A DNA stretch of 47,089 nt from Pseudomonadota bacterium (lineage in GTDB: Bacteria; Pseudomonadota; Alphaproteobacteria; Rhizobiales; Beijerinckiaceae), in NCBI GenBank assembly GCA_020161975.1, contig JAIUNP010000003.1, forward strand, positions 1 to 47,089, in the 5' to 3' direction. This document shows positions 20,523 through 29,338 of this stretch, piece after piece (the stretch's first letter is position 1; every line of letters starts with the position of its first letter). A program made the position numbers and the translations under genes. The notes beneath the pieces were generated by a model that was not told where the DNA came from, ran no database searches, and saw only the letters and a program-made list of their open reading frames with translations.

Positions 20523-21943
20523 TGATGACCGCCCCTGCCGCACAGCGCGGCCACAACATGCCGCCCGAGCTTCTGGATGCCGAGATCATCTGGCAACCAA
20601 CACCCAAGCAGGCGGCATTCCTTGAGTGCGACGAGTTCGAGGTTCTCTATGGCGGCGCGGCGGGCGGCGGCAAAAGCGATGCCCTGCTGATCGACTGCCT
20701 GTGCCTTCAGCACGGCGGGCTGGATAATCCCAACCATCGTGCGGTTCTGTTCCGCCGCAGCTTCCCCGAATTGCGTGACCTGATCGGGCGGTCGCTGGAA
20801 CTCTACCCCGCCATCGACCCGGGCGCGAAATACAACTCGACCGAGAAGATATGGACATTCTCCAGCGGGGCGAAGGTTGAGTTCGGCTATCTGCACAACG
20901 ACACCGACCGTTTCAAATACCGGGGCCGGGCTTGGAACTACATCGGATTTGACGAGCTGACGCTCTGGCCCACCGATACCTGCTACCTCTACCTGTTCAG
21001 CCGGTGCCGATCGACAGACCGCACGCTGCCACGCTACATCCGCGCGACCACCAACCCGGACGGGCCCGGCCAGAAGTGGGTGATGGAGCGCTGGGGCATC
21101 CAAGAGGATGGCAAGGGCACATACATCCCCGTCGATATCGTGGACGAGGAGATGGGCACCATCACCACGATCTACCGGCAGTTCATCCCGGCGCGGCTGA
21201 TCGAGAATGTTCACCTCACCGGCACCGGCTACCGCGAGGCCCTGCTGCAACTTGGTCCGGAAGAACGCGAGGCCCTGCTGCGCGGCCTGTGGCGTCAGGG
21301 CAAGATCAAGGGTGCCTACTACTCCAACGAGATGCAGAAGCTGCGGGCGCAAGGCCGCATACGGCATGTGCCCTACACGCCCGGCAACCCGGTCAACACC
21401 TTCTGGGATCTAGGTTGGAACGACACCACGGCGATATGGTTCCACCAGCTTGTTGCGGGCGAGCATCGCTTCATCCGGGCTTACGAGAACTCCGGCGAGA
21501 GCCTTGAGCATTACGCCAAGGTTCTGACCAACAGCGGCTACAACCTGTCCGGCACGCATTACCTGCCGCACGACGCGATCAACAAGAGCCTGCAGACCGG
21601 CAAGAGCGCCATCGACATCCTGCAACAGCTCATGCCGGGCGTCCGGTTCGAAATCGTGCCGCGGGTCCAGGAGGTGCTGACCGGCATCAACTCCACCCGT
21701 CTCGCCATGGGCGGCAACATCTACATCGACCAGACCGAATGCGGCGATGGCGTCGTCGCCTTGGACAACTACCGCAAGAAATACAACGAGCGGCTGGACG
21801 CCTTCACCGAAGAACCCTTGCACGACCGCTATTCGAACTTCGCTGACGCCTTCCGTCAGTGGGGTCAGGTCTTTGACGACCTGATCAGAGGCAATTCCGG
21901 CCAGCGGAAAGACCGCCGCCGCCCATCAGGACTGACAGCATGA
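20519..21943 (+). CDS. terL: Terminase large subunit
   Basis: This 474-aa protein carries the ATPase P-loop LYGGAAGGGKSDALL (residues about 42-56), a Walker B region with WNYIGFDELTLW, and the nuclease domain opening with FWDLGWNDTTAIWF (about residue 300). It drives DNA packaging and cuts concatemers. The length and motifs match the terminase_6 type associated with P22-like and N4-like podophages. Confidence 0.93.
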   Translation: MMMTAPAAQRGHNMPPELLDAEIIWQPTPKQAAFLECDEFEVLYGGAAGGGKSDALLIDCLCLQHGGLDNPNHRAVLFRRSFPELRDLIGRSLELYPAIDPGAKYNSTEKIWTFSSGAKVEFGYLHNDTDRFKYRGRAWNYIGFDELTLWPTDTCYLYLFSRCRSTDRTLPRYIRATTNPDGPGQKWVMERWGIQEDGKGTYIPVDIVDEEMGTITTIYRQFIPARLIENVHLTGTGYREALLQLGPEEREALLRGLWRQGKIKGAYYSNEMQKLRAQGRIRHVPYTPGNPVNTFWDLGWNDTTAIWFHQLVAGEHRFIRAYENSGESLEHYAKVLTNSGYNLSGTHYLPHDAINKSLQTGKSAIDILQQLMPGVRFEIVPRVQEVLTGINSTRLAMGGNIYIDQTECGDGVVALDNYRKKYNERLDAFTEEPLHDRYSNFADAFRQWGQVFDDLIRGNSGQRKDRRRPSGLTA

Positions 21944-22422
21944 GCCGCCGCCTCATCACACCGAAAATCGAACCCATCGCGCTGGACCTCACGAAGCGCC
22001 AGTTCGAGACCATCCACAAGGGCATCCTTGTGATCGGAACATGGGTCCGCGAGGGATCATACCGCTGGGAGCCCTGCCTCGTCCTTGTCCATGCCTACCG
22101 CCCGATCCGGCGGGGCAGGACGGTGCCGGTGGTGATCAAGCTGCGGGACTCGTGGCCGTGGGCGCTGCATGGCGAGGTCGGTGACCCGGCGCATTGCGTC
22201 AAAAGCATCATCGACTGGCTGCACAATGGCCTGTTACCGGGCAACCCGGCATCCAAGGCCGACCATATTGCGATCATGGAGGCGATCAACTCGCGCCTGC
22301 CAGACCTGATTGCCATGCCGCCCCGGCCACAGGGCGACACGGAGACGGTCGCCGACATGATCATCAAGAACCGCGAGACGGGGGAAATCATCCAAGAGCG
22401 CGAGGTGAAGCGCGATGCGTGA
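21940..22422 (+). CDS. Hypothetical protein between terL and portal
   Basis: This 160-aa protein begins MSRRLITPKIEPIALDLTKR. It has beta-rich patterns (VPVVIKLRDSWPWALHGEVG) and a helical end (ADMIIKNRETGEIIQEREVK). Position suggests a packaging or head accessory role, but nothing identifies it. It overlaps terL by four bases and the portal gene by eight. Confidence 0.5.
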   Translation: MSRRLITPKIEPIALDLTKRQFETIHKGILVIGTWVREGSYRWEPCLVLVHAYRPIRRGRTVPVVIKLRDSWPWALHGEVGDPAHCVKSIIDWLHNGLLPGNPASKADHIAIMEAINSRLPDLIAMPPRPQGDTETVADMIIKNRETGEIIQEREVKRDA

Positions 22423-24655
22423 CCCCGGAGACGGCTTTCGTCTGAACAACGAGTTGGGCGGGCTGATGGAAATCAGATCGGGCAGAATCCCGGCGCCCGG
22501 TGACAGCTACATGGACGAGATCGAAAAGGCGGGCCGTGCTGCAAAGGCCAAGGCCAGCGCACAGATGCGCTTGAGCAATCTCGATACACCGGAGGCACTG
22601 ACCCTGCACCAGAAGCTCATGGGCTGGTATGTCCATGAACTCGACCGGCAGAGCGAGAACCGTGTCGAAATGGCGATGGACGAAGATTTCTACGACCACA
22701 TCCAATGGACGGATGAGGAAGTGGCGGTTCTGCAGGCGCGAGGCCAAGCGCCGCTCGTGTTCAACGTTACCCAGACCACCATCAACTGGGTGCTGGGCAC
22801 GCAACGGCGAATGCCGCGCGACTTCCGCGTCCTGCCCCGCAGGAAAGAGGGCGGGAAGTCAGCGCAGCGCAAGAGCGAGCTTCTGAAACACGTCGGGGAC
22901 GAGAACCGCAGCGACTTCGAATGGTCCGAGGCGTTCCAGATGGCTGTGCGCGCGGGTCTTGGCTGGATGGAGTGCGGTCAAGGCCGCCCCGAAGAGGGGA
23001 TCAAGGTTTATGACCGGCATGAGGACTGGCGGTCTATGCTGTGGGATTCCACCTCGCGGCGCTATGACCTGCTCGACGCCCGCTATCTGTTCCGCACCAA
23101 ATGGCTGGACGAGGATATTGCGGCGGCCCTCTGGTCCAAGCGCAAGGGCGTCATTGGCAGATCGGCCGCCAGCACACTTCTGGGCTTCTACGACACCGAC
23201 GAGATGGGCGATCAGGCGATGGACTCGCAGGAAGCGGCCTATTTCCGCGATGCCATGGGCACCGCACGGACCTCACAGTTCGGCATCAACCGGCAGCGTG
23301 TTCGCGTGATCGAGTGCTGGTTCAAGCTGGTCGATAAGAAGGCCATGGTGATCAAGGGGGGGCAGTTCTCGGGCGAGTTGTTCGATGAGTGGTCACCCGG
23401 GCACTGGTCCGAAATCTCCAACGGGTTCGCCACCGTGACCGCGCGCCCGATGGAGGTGATCCATGTTGCCCTGATGACCGACTCCGGGCTGCTTGACCTG
23501 CGCCCCAGCCCATACCGGCACAACCGCTATCCCTTCACGCCTGTCTGGGGCTACCGCCGCCGCCGCGACGGGATGCCATACGGCATGATCCGCGGCATCC
23601 GAGACATCCAGCGCGACCTGAACAAGCGGGCGTCCAAAGCCCTGCATCACCTGTCTTCGACCCGCGTGGTGATCAACGAAAACAGCGTCCCGACAGAGGG
23701 CATCGACACGATACGCGATGAGGCGGCCCGCCCCGATGCTGTGCTGGTCTGGAAGGGTATCGCCCCGCCGGACATTCAGACCGACACCAATCTGGCTGCG
23801 GCGCATGTCGAGATGATGAGCCGCGACGGCGAGATGATCCAGCAAATCGGCGGTGTCACTGACGAGAACCTTGGCCGGCGCACCAATGCCTCGTCGGGCA
23901 TTGCGATCCAGCGCCGTCAGGATCAGGGCGCCCTGTCCACCAGCATGTTTTTCGAGAACATGCGGCTGTCCCGGTCGATCCATGGCGAAAAGCAGATGGT
24001 CCTTGTCGAGACCTATTATGACGAAAAGGACGAGTTTCGCATCACGGACAGCCGGGGAAACCCCGATTTCCGGCCCATCAATGACGGCGACCCGGCTAAC
24101 GCCATCGCTGAGTTCAAGGCGGATTTCATCATCAGCGAAGACGACTGGCGGGCCAGCGCGCGGCAGGCGCAGGCCGAGGCGCTGTTGGAACTGGCCAAGC
24201 AGTTGGCCCAGACCGCGCCGCAACTGGTGGTCGGTATGCTCGACCTGATCGTTGAGGCGCTGGACGTGCCCAAGCGCGACGAGCTGGTGAAGCGCATACG
24301 GTCGGTGACCGGACAGTCCGACCCAGACGCGGACCCGGACAACCCAGATCCCGAAACTCTGGCCCAACAGCAGGCACAGGCAGAGCAAAGCGCGATGGCC
24401 AAGCGGGCCGCCGAGGCCGAGCTTGGCGCCAAGGAGGCCGACGCCCGCAAGAAGCTGGCCGAGGCGATGAAGATCGAACGCGGCGCGACGACGGATGTGA
24501 TCGAGCAACTGCGCGGGGCCATGGAGGTCGCGGTGCAGATCGCCGGGGCCAGTGTCGTTGCCGAAGCCGCTGACCGTGTGCTGGCCGAAGCCCGCAATGA
24601 AGCTGCGGGGCAGGTGATGCCCGCACCCGCACCGCAACCAACCCCTGCCATGTGA
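22415..24655 (+). CDS. Portal protein, P22-like
   Basis: This 746-aa protein has P22-type portal features: FNVTQTTINWVLGTQRRMPR, GLGWMECGQ, DSTSRRYDLLDARYLFR, DGMPYGMIRGIRDIQRDLNK, ISEDDWRASARQAQAEALLE and a long helical C-terminal barrel-like region rich in Ala/Gln/Glu. The dodecameric portal forms the DNA channel and terminase docking site. The length is close to P22 gp1 (725 aa). Confidence 0.9.
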   Translation: MRDPGDGFRLNNELGGLMEIRSGRIPAPGDSYMDEIEKAGRAAKAKASAQMRLSNLDTPEALTLHQKLMGWYVHELDRQSENRVEMAMDEDFYDHIQWTDEEVAVLQARGQAPLVFNVTQTTINWVLGTQRRMPRDFRVLPRRKEGGKSAQRKSELLKHVGDENRSDFEWSEAFQMAVRAGLGWMECGQGRPEEGIKVYDRHEDWRSMLWDSTSRRYDLLDARYLFRTKWLDEDIAAALWSKRKGVIGRSAASTLLGFYDTDEMGDQAMDSQEAAYFRDAMGTARTSQFGINRQRVRVIECWFKLVDKKAMVIKGGQFSGELFDEWSPGHWSEISNGFATVTARPMEVIHVALMTDSGLLDLRPSPYRHNRYPFTPVWGYRRRRDGMPYGMIRGIRDIQRDLNKRASKALHHLSSTRVVINENSVPTEGIDTIRDEAARPDAVLVWKGIAPPDIQTDTNLAAAHVEMMSRDGEMIQQIGGVTDENLGRRTNASSGIAIQRRQDQGALSTSMFFENMRLSRSIHGEKQMVLVETYYDEKDEFRITDSRGNPDFRPINDGDPANAIAEFKADFIISEDDWRASARQAQAEALLELAKQLAQTAPQLVVGMLDLIVEALDVPKRDELVKRIRSVTGQSDPDADPDNPDPETLAQQQAQAEQSAMAKRAAEAELGAKEADARKKLAEAMKIERGATTDVIEQLRGAMEVAVQIAGASVVAEAADRVLAEARNEAAGQVMPAPAPQPTPAM

Positions 24656-24672
24656 TTCCGAAGGAGGAACAG

Positions 24673-25560
24673 ATGCCAAAACCCGACCAACTCCCCGAAG
24701 AGTTCGATCTGAGTGAACTCGACAAACACCTGACCGAGGCCGAAATTGAAGCGTTGAAGGCCGGTGATGATGCGCTGATCCCGCCGGACAACACCGCCGA
24801 ACTGGCTGCGACCGAGGCTGCGCGCGTTGCGGCCGAGGCTGCGACCCAGCAAGAAGCGCAGGTGCAGGCCACGCAGCAGGCGGCCCAGCAGTCCATTCAG
24901 ATTCCCGACACCAGCGCGGCGGAAGCTGAAATCGACCGCATCGGCGGCGAGATCGAGGCGCTGCTTGAGAAGTATGACAATGCCGACATCACGCGCGAAC
25001 AGTTCCAGCAGCAACAAGCCGCGCTGGTGAAGCAGCAGGCGGTCGCGCAAGCGCAGATCGAAGCTGCGGCGCAAGTGGCCAACAACGCGGCACAGCAGCG
25101 GATCGTCCAGTGGAATGCTTCGCTTGAGGCATTCAAGGCCGCCAATGCCGCGCAGGCGCAGGCTCTCTGGTCGGCGGATCATATTCAGGGATGGGATGCG
25201 GCCCTGCGCGCGGTGACCGGCAGTCAGGCCTATGCTTCGATGCCATTCGACCGTCAGATCGGGCTTGCCTATGACCTCTACGCTGCCGAGGTGAAAGCCG
25301 TGACGGGAAGGGCACTGCCAGCCATGGCGCAGGCCGAGGCGCAGCAGCAGCCGAAGCCGGAGCCTGTTGGCAAACGCACCGATCCGCGCCCGGACCCGGT
25401 TCAGACGCTGGGCGGGCTGAATGGCGCCGACGACAGCCTTGTCACTGACGGCAGCTTCGCAGCCATCGACAAGATGATGTCCATCGACCCGATTCAGGCC
25501 GAACAGATGCTGGCGCGCCTGCCGGAAGACAAATACGACGCCTACATGCGCGGTCGGTGA
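24673..25560 (+). CDS. Scaffolding protein
   Basis: This 295-aa protein is Ala/Gln/Glu-rich and largely helical (ARVAAEAATQQEAQVQATQQ, QFQQQQAALVKQQAVAQAQI), with an acidic start and a polar end (AIDKMMSIDPIQAEQMLARL). This is the usual make-up of phage scaffolds, and it lies between portal and coat as in P22. A very strong AAGGAGGAA element favours the ATG at 24673 over one seven codons earlier at 24652. Confidence 0.75.
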   Translation: MPKPDQLPEEFDLSELDKHLTEAEIEALKAGDDALIPPDNTAELAATEAARVAAEAATQQEAQVQATQQAAQQSIQIPDTSAAEAEIDRIGGEIEALLEKYDNADITREQFQQQQAALVKQQAVAQAQIEAAAQVANNAAQQRIVQWNASLEAFKAANAAQAQALWSADHIQGWDAALRAVTGSQAYASMPFDRQIGLAYDLYAAEVKAVTGRALPAMAQAEAQQQPKPEPVGKRTDPRPDPVQTLGGLNGADDSLVTDGSFAAIDKMMSIDPIQAEQMLARLPEDKYDAYMRGR

Positions 25561-25574
25561 GAAGGATCGCGGAC

Positions 25575-25748
25575 ATGCTCAAGAAGAATGTGCGGCGCGG
25601 TGACGGCGCAAAAATCCTGATCGGCCAAGACATTTCGGTCGAGCTTGTCCGGGCGAAAGAGGGCAAGGTTGTTCTCCTGATTGACGTTCCACGGGGAATT
25701 CCTGTCGTGGCTGTTGATCAGGAGGCGCCTGACCCCAATCCCAGTTGA
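25575..25748 (+). CDS. CsrA-like RNA-binding protein, divergent
   Basis: This 57-aa protein begins MLKKNVRRGDGAKILIGQDI and aligns by eye with CsrA/RsmA over its length: ML start, basic RR, IGQDISVELVRAKEGKVVLL, then IDVPRGIPVV. CsrA dimers bind GGA motifs in mRNA leaders and repress translation. The position equivalent to the key Arg44 of CsrA (VHREE) reads VAVD here, so RNA binding may be altered. It sits between scaffold and coat genes; its own ribosome binding site contains two GGA triplets. Confidence 0.6.
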   Translation: MLKKNVRRGDGAKILIGQDISVELVRAKEGKVVLLIDVPRGIPVVAVDQEAPDPNPS

Positions 25749-25793
25749 ATCGAAAGCCCCAGATGTGGTAGGGGTAGTCAACTAACCATGCAT

Positions 25794-25830
25794 AGGATGT
25801 GCCTGGGTCATCAACCATATGACCATGGAG
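25794..25830 (+). promoter_or_regulatory. Structured leader of the coat gene with GGA motifs
   Basis: The 89-base gap before the coat gene has AGGATGT at 25794-25800, identical to the core of the CsrA consensus. A hairpin GGTCAT/ATGACC follows (25806-25811 and 25819-25824, loop 25812-25818), and then ATGGAG at 25825-25830, whose GGAG is the coat Shine-Dalgarno sequence. The two GGA triplets are 32 bases apart. This is a good candidate translational control element. Confidence 0.45.
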
Positions 25831-25837
25831 CAGTCCA

Positions 25838-26941
25838 ATGCAGACCGTGATCGGCACGTCATCGGCCCAAACCGTCAAGCGGTGGGCCACAGACCTCGCC
25901 ATCGACGCCGAAAAGCGCAGCTACTGGGGCACGAAGTTCGTCGGCGACGACGAGAATTCCATCGTTCAGCGCAAAGTTGAACTGGAAGAGGACGCGGGCG
26001 ACCGCGTTGTGTTCGACCTTCTGATGCGCCTGCGCGGCGAAGCCACGTTCGGGGATGACCTGATCGAAGGCAAAGAAGAGAACCTGACTTTCTATCAGGA
26101 CGAGCTGCGCATCGACCAGGTGCGGAAAGCCGTCTCGGCCGGTGGCCGCATGTCCCGCAAGCGCACTGTTCACGATCTGCGCAAGAGCGCCAAACGCAAT
26201 GGCGCCATCTGGATTTCCGAGTGGCTGGACGAGGGCTACTTCGTTTACCTGTCGGGCGATTCCGCCTTTGCCGCCGTGAACCAGGACGCCAAGTGGAAGA
26301 TCGGCTTTGCGGGCAACCCCGTCACGGCGCCCGACACCGACCATATCCTTTATGGCGGCGCGGGCACGTCCAAGGCCACCATCACCACCGCCGACAAGAT
26401 GTCGATCGCCTTCCTTGAGCGGATCGCCGTCAAGCCGACGATGATGAACGCGACGAACCCCGATGTGGTTCAGATGCAGCCCATCACCTATGAAGGCACC
26501 AAGCGCTTTGTCGTGCTGATGAGCCCCATCCAGACCCACTCGCTGCGCACCGAGACCGGCGACCTGTCGTGGTCGAAGATCGCCATGGCGCTGGCCACAG
26601 CCGAAGGGCGCAATTCGCCGATCTGCAAGGGCGGCCTTGGCCTGCACAACAACCTCGTGCTGCACGAACACGCAAGCGTGCGGCGTTTCAACGACTATGG
26701 CGCCGGTGCCAACGTCGATGCCGCCCGCGCGCTGCTGCTGGGCGCGCAAGCCGGGATGGTTGCCTATGGCGCCGCAGGCAAGGGCACGCGGATGAACTGG
26801 GTCGAGAAGCTGGCCGATGCTGACAACCTCGTCAACTTCTACGTCTGCATGATCCTCGGCATGAAGAAGACCGTGTTCAACGGCAAGGATTTCGGCGTCT
26901 GCGCGCTGGACACTGCGGCCAAAGACCCCAACGCCGCCTGA
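25838..26941 (+). CDS. Major capsid protein, N4-gp56 family
   Basis: This 367-aa protein begins MQTVIGTSSAQTVKRWATDL. The family pattern is clear: YWGTKFVGDDENSIVQRKVE, AGDRVVFDLLMRLRGEATFG, FYQDELRIDQVRKAVSAGGR, then KRNGAIWISEWLDE, VVQMQPITYEGTKRFVVLM, and GALLLGAQAG-like and MNWVEKLADADN segments near the end. It is the HK97-fold coat. The GGAG Shine-Dalgarno sequence lies seven bases before the ATG. It is probably the most strongly expressed late gene. Confidence 0.92.
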   Translation: MQTVIGTSSAQTVKRWATDLAIDAEKRSYWGTKFVGDDENSIVQRKVELEEDAGDRVVFDLLMRLRGEATFGDDLIEGKEENLTFYQDELRIDQVRKAVSAGGRMSRKRTVHDLRKSAKRNGAIWISEWLDEGYFVYLSGDSAFAAVNQDAKWKIGFAGNPVTAPDTDHILYGGAGTSKATITTADKMSIAFLERIAVKPTMMNATNPDVVQMQPITYEGTKRFVVLMSPIQTHSLRTETGDLSWSKIAMALATAEGRNSPICKGGLGLHNNLVLHEHASVRRFNDYGAGANVDAARALLLGAQAGMVAYGAAGKGTRMNWVEKLADADNLVNFYVCMILGMKKTVFNGKDFGVCALDTAAKDPNAA

Positions 26942-26948
26942 TGAGCCG

Positions 26949-26968
26949 GGGCCGTCTTCGGGCGGCCC
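26949..26968 (+). terminator. Hairpin after the coat gene, partial terminator or stabiliser
   Basis: GGGCCGTC and GGCGGCCC pair over 8 bp with one G-T wobble around a TTCG tetraloop, followed by TTCTCC. The tail is too short in T for a full terminator, so it may attenuate transcription or protect the coat mRNA 3' end. Confidence 0.5.
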
Positions 26969-27007
26969 TTCTCCAATCCATCATCGCGCCCACAGAGGAC
27001 CGCTCCA

Positions 27008-27454
27008 ATGGCAACGAAACAGACCACGATTTTCAAGGGCATGGCCCGCCGTGAACTTCCCAGCGCCCACAAGGCTGGCGAAGCGCAGGAGGTGATCATC
27101 ACCCACGTCTTCACCGAGGCGGTGAACACAACCGATGTGCTGGAGCTGTTCGCGCTTCCCGCCGGTTGCCGCTTCCTGTCGTTCGAATTTGCCGCCGAGA
27201 ACATCGGCGCCATCAACGCGAACATCGGCTTCATGACCGGTGTTCCCGGCGACATCGTGACGGCCCGCACCTCTGGCACCGAACTGGTGAGCGCAGGCAC
27301 CCTGAACACGACTGGGACCGAGGTTGCCATCGCCACGCTGGCCGCCATCACCAGCACCTCGGACAACCGCTCCATCGGCATCGTTCCGGCGGCCAACATC
27401 ACCGCGGCGTCGAACAAAAAGCTGCACCTGCGCGTGCGCTACGGCCGCGACTGA
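27008..27454 (+). CDS. Head decoration/stabilisation protein candidate
   Basis: This 148-aa protein begins MATKQTTIFKGMARRELPSA. It is beta-rich with few charged residues (VLELFALPAGCRFLSFEFAA, NIGAINANIGFMTGVPGDIV) and ends LHLRVRYGRD. A small beta protein directly after the coat gene is typically a capsid decoration or cement protein. The gene is isolated by two hairpins, which suggests separately set expression. Confidence 0.6.
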   Translation: MATKQTTIFKGMARRELPSAHKAGEAQEVIITHVFTEAVNTTDVLELFALPAGCRFLSFEFAAENIGAINANIGFMTGVPGDIVTARTSGTELVSAGTLNTTGTEVAIATLAAITSTSDNRSIGIVPAANITAASNKKLHLRVRYGRD

Positions 27455-27466
27455 TCCTGACCACGC

Positions 27467-27485
27467 CCTGCCCGTGACGGGCAGG
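27467..27485 (+). repeat. Perfect hairpin before the next head gene
   Basis: CCTGCCCG and CGGGCAGG pair perfectly over 8 bp around a TGA loop. No T-run follows, so it is not a standard terminator. It may be an RNA processing or stabilising element. Confidence 0.5.
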
Positions 27486-27505
27486 CACTACCAGAGGGAA
27501 AACAC

Positions 27506-27961
27506 ATGCTGGTTGAATGCAAACTGAAGCGCCAGGGCGGATCGCAGGTCGAGCTTGGCGGCGTCACCTATCACTTCAAGGACGACGGCACGGGGCGGCA
27601 TGTTGCCATGGTCAGCAACAGTGACCATCTGGGCCGTCTCCTGAGCATCACCGAAGGCTACAAGCTGGCCGACGATCAGGCGGCGCAACCCGCCGCGCCA
27701 GCTCCCGCGCCGGTGGCGCCGACAGTCAAGGCGCCGACCGTTGCGGTGGTGTTGACGCAGGGTGCCGCTGTGGGTTCGACCCAAACGCAACCCGCCGCCG
27801 ACCCGGTGGCGCCGCAGGGGGCGCCCGATCTGTCCGAGGATATGGACATCGAGGAACTCCGCAAGCTCTACGAGGAAGAGATCGGGCGCAAGCCGAACCC
27901 CAACTGGAAGGCTGCCTCCATGATCGCGGCCATCGAGGGCGCCCGGAAAGCAACCAGTTGA
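27506..27961 (+). CDS. Head-associated protein with HeH/LEM-like C-terminus
   Basis: This 151-aa protein begins MLVECKLKRQGGSQVELGGV, with a beta-rich first half (GVTYHFKDDGTGRHVAMVSN), an Ala/Pro/Val linker at about residues 60-105, and a C-terminal helix-extension-helix unit, DMDIEELRKLYEEEIGRKPN then PNWKAASMIAAIEGAR. Such HeH/LEM-like domains occur in phage head and tail accessory proteins and bind DNA or protein. AGAGGG precedes the ATG. Confidence 0.6.
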   Translation: MLVECKLKRQGGSQVELGGVTYHFKDDGTGRHVAMVSNSDHLGRLLSITEGYKLADDQAAQPAAPAPAPVAPTVKAPTVAVVLTQGAAVGSTQTQPAADPVAPQGAPDLSEDMDIEELRKLYEEEIGRKPNPNWKAASMIAAIEGARKATS

Positions 27962-27968
27962 GGAATGA

Positions 27969-28673
27969 ATGACATTTCTCGCCAGCCAAGTGCTGCAAGA
28001 CGCGAGCGTGGCCCTCATTGACGAGGACCACGCTCGTTGGTCTTTGCCCGAGAAGCTGGGATACCTGAACGAGGCGCTGCGCGAAGCAGTGGTGTTGAAG
28101 CCGAATATCAGCACCGCAGTTGTCGTCCTCACTCTGCAGGCGGGAGCGGTGCAGCAATTGCCATCGGCCTATACAGTTCTGGTCGAAGCGCTGTCGAACA
28201 TCGTCACGAACCATGAAAGCGAGGCAGAGCGGGTGCGTGGTGGAGCCGTGCGCCCACTTCCAAAGCCGCAAATCCTTGATCAGATGTTCCCGGGATGGCG
28301 CGGGAATGGCGCGCGGTCGCAGCAGGTCCAGCACGTCATCTACGATCTGACGACACCGCACCATTTCATCGTGTTCCCTGCCAACAATGGATCGGGAATG
28401 ATTGAGTCGGTCGTGGGCCAGCGACTCGCGCCAGTCGAAACAGATGGCGACCCCAACAGCATCGCCTCCTACGGTGCAGTCGTTCCGCTCGATGATCTCT
28501 ACCGGCTGGCCTTGACCAACTTTGTGATCGGCAAGTGCTACGCCAAGGATGCAGGCATTCAAGGCAGTGCCGAGCGCGCGCAAGCCTATATCGCCGACTT
28601 CCAGAATGGCGTTCTGGGGCGCATCACCTCCGAGAAAAACATCGCCAAAGCGGCGCAGGGGAGACCGGCTTGA
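27969..28673 (+). CDS. Head-tail adaptor-like protein
   Basis: This 234-aa protein begins MTFLASQVLQDASVALIDED, followed by HARWSLPEKLGYLNEALREA and later YGAVVPLDDLYRLALTNFVI and GSAERAQAYIADFQNGVLGR. The helical start with a Leu-Asn-Glu-Ala turn is the pattern of adaptor (gp4/gp6-like, DUF6682-type) proteins that follow coat genes in podophages. It would extend the portal channel. The identification rests on pattern and position. Confidence 0.65.
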   Translation: MTFLASQVLQDASVALIDEDHARWSLPEKLGYLNEALREAVVLKPNISTAVVVLTLQAGAVQQLPSAYTVLVEALSNIVTNHESEAERVRGGAVRPLPKPQILDQMFPGWRGNGARSQQVQHVIYDLTTPHHFIVFPANNGSGMIESVVGQRLAPVETDGDPNSIASYGAVVPLDDLYRLALTNFVIGKCYAKDAGIQGSAERAQAYIADFQNGVLGRITSEKNIAKAAQGRPA

Positions 28674-29329
28674 TGGTTCCCATGTCCAACTTCGCACCTC
28701 TTTTGCCACTGGTCGTGCCTCTGGTTCCGGCGGTTCCGCAGCCGGTCATTGAGTTCTGCTTGCGTCAGGCGGCGATTCAGATCTGCGAAGAGACGCGATG
28801 CTGGCGCGATGTCGTTGAATTCGATGCTGACGACAGCACCGTGACGCTGCCTGTCTCCCAGATTGCCGAGGTCCATGACGTCGAGGCGATGTTCTGGAAT
28901 GGCATCAAATTGACGCCCTTAGGGTGCATGGATTCAGCGGCTTCTCGCGCCGATCCTCGGGAAGGGCGGCCTTCAACGTTCACGCAGGTTGGGGATGGCC
29001 AGTTCATCATTGACCCCTTTCTTGCTGGTCAAATCCGGGCCGTGGTCTTTCTGAAGCCAAAGCAAGGGCAGATCATCGGTTTCGACCCGACGAACGCTTT
29101 CTCTGACAGCTACAACGCCGTCCCCCGGTCCATGATTCAGGCCCATGCGATGACGCTGGCGCTTGGGGCGGTTGCCCTACTTTGCGAGATGCCGGAATCG
29201 GGCGCCTATGACCCAAACCGTGCAGCCATTTTTGCGCAACGGTTTCAGGCGGGCATCGACGGGGCCAAGGTCAAGTCGATCAGCGGCCAACAGCGCGCAC
29301 CGCTTCGAACCAAGTCGCAGTGGATGTGA
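28673..29329 (+). CDS. Tail adaptor/nozzle-associated protein
   Basis: This 218-aa protein begins MVPMSNFAPLLPLVVPLVPA. It has EFCLRQAAIQICEETRCWRD, LPVSQIAEVHDVEAMFWNGI and a helical end (MIQAHAMTLALGAVALLCEM, NRAAIFAQRFQAGIDGAKVK). This resembles second adaptor proteins of podophages. It overlaps the upstream gene by one base. A second ATG three codons later is possible. Confidence 0.55.
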   Translation: MVPMSNFAPLLPLVVPLVPAVPQPVIEFCLRQAAIQICEETRCWRDVVEFDADDSTVTLPVSQIAEVHDVEAMFWNGIKLTPLGCMDSAASRADPREGRPSTFTQVGDGQFIIDPFLAGQIRAVVFLKPKQGQIIGFDPTNAFSDSYNAVPRSMIQAHAMTLALGAVALLCEMPESGAYDPNRAAIFAQRFQAGIDGAKVKSISGQQRAPLRTKSQWM

Positions 29330-29338
29330 GGCGGCGCG

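Noticed and set aside
20171-21367. 398-codon minus-strand frame opposite terminase genes
   Set aside because: It is antisense to clear TerS and TerL motifs and is a codon-bias shadow.
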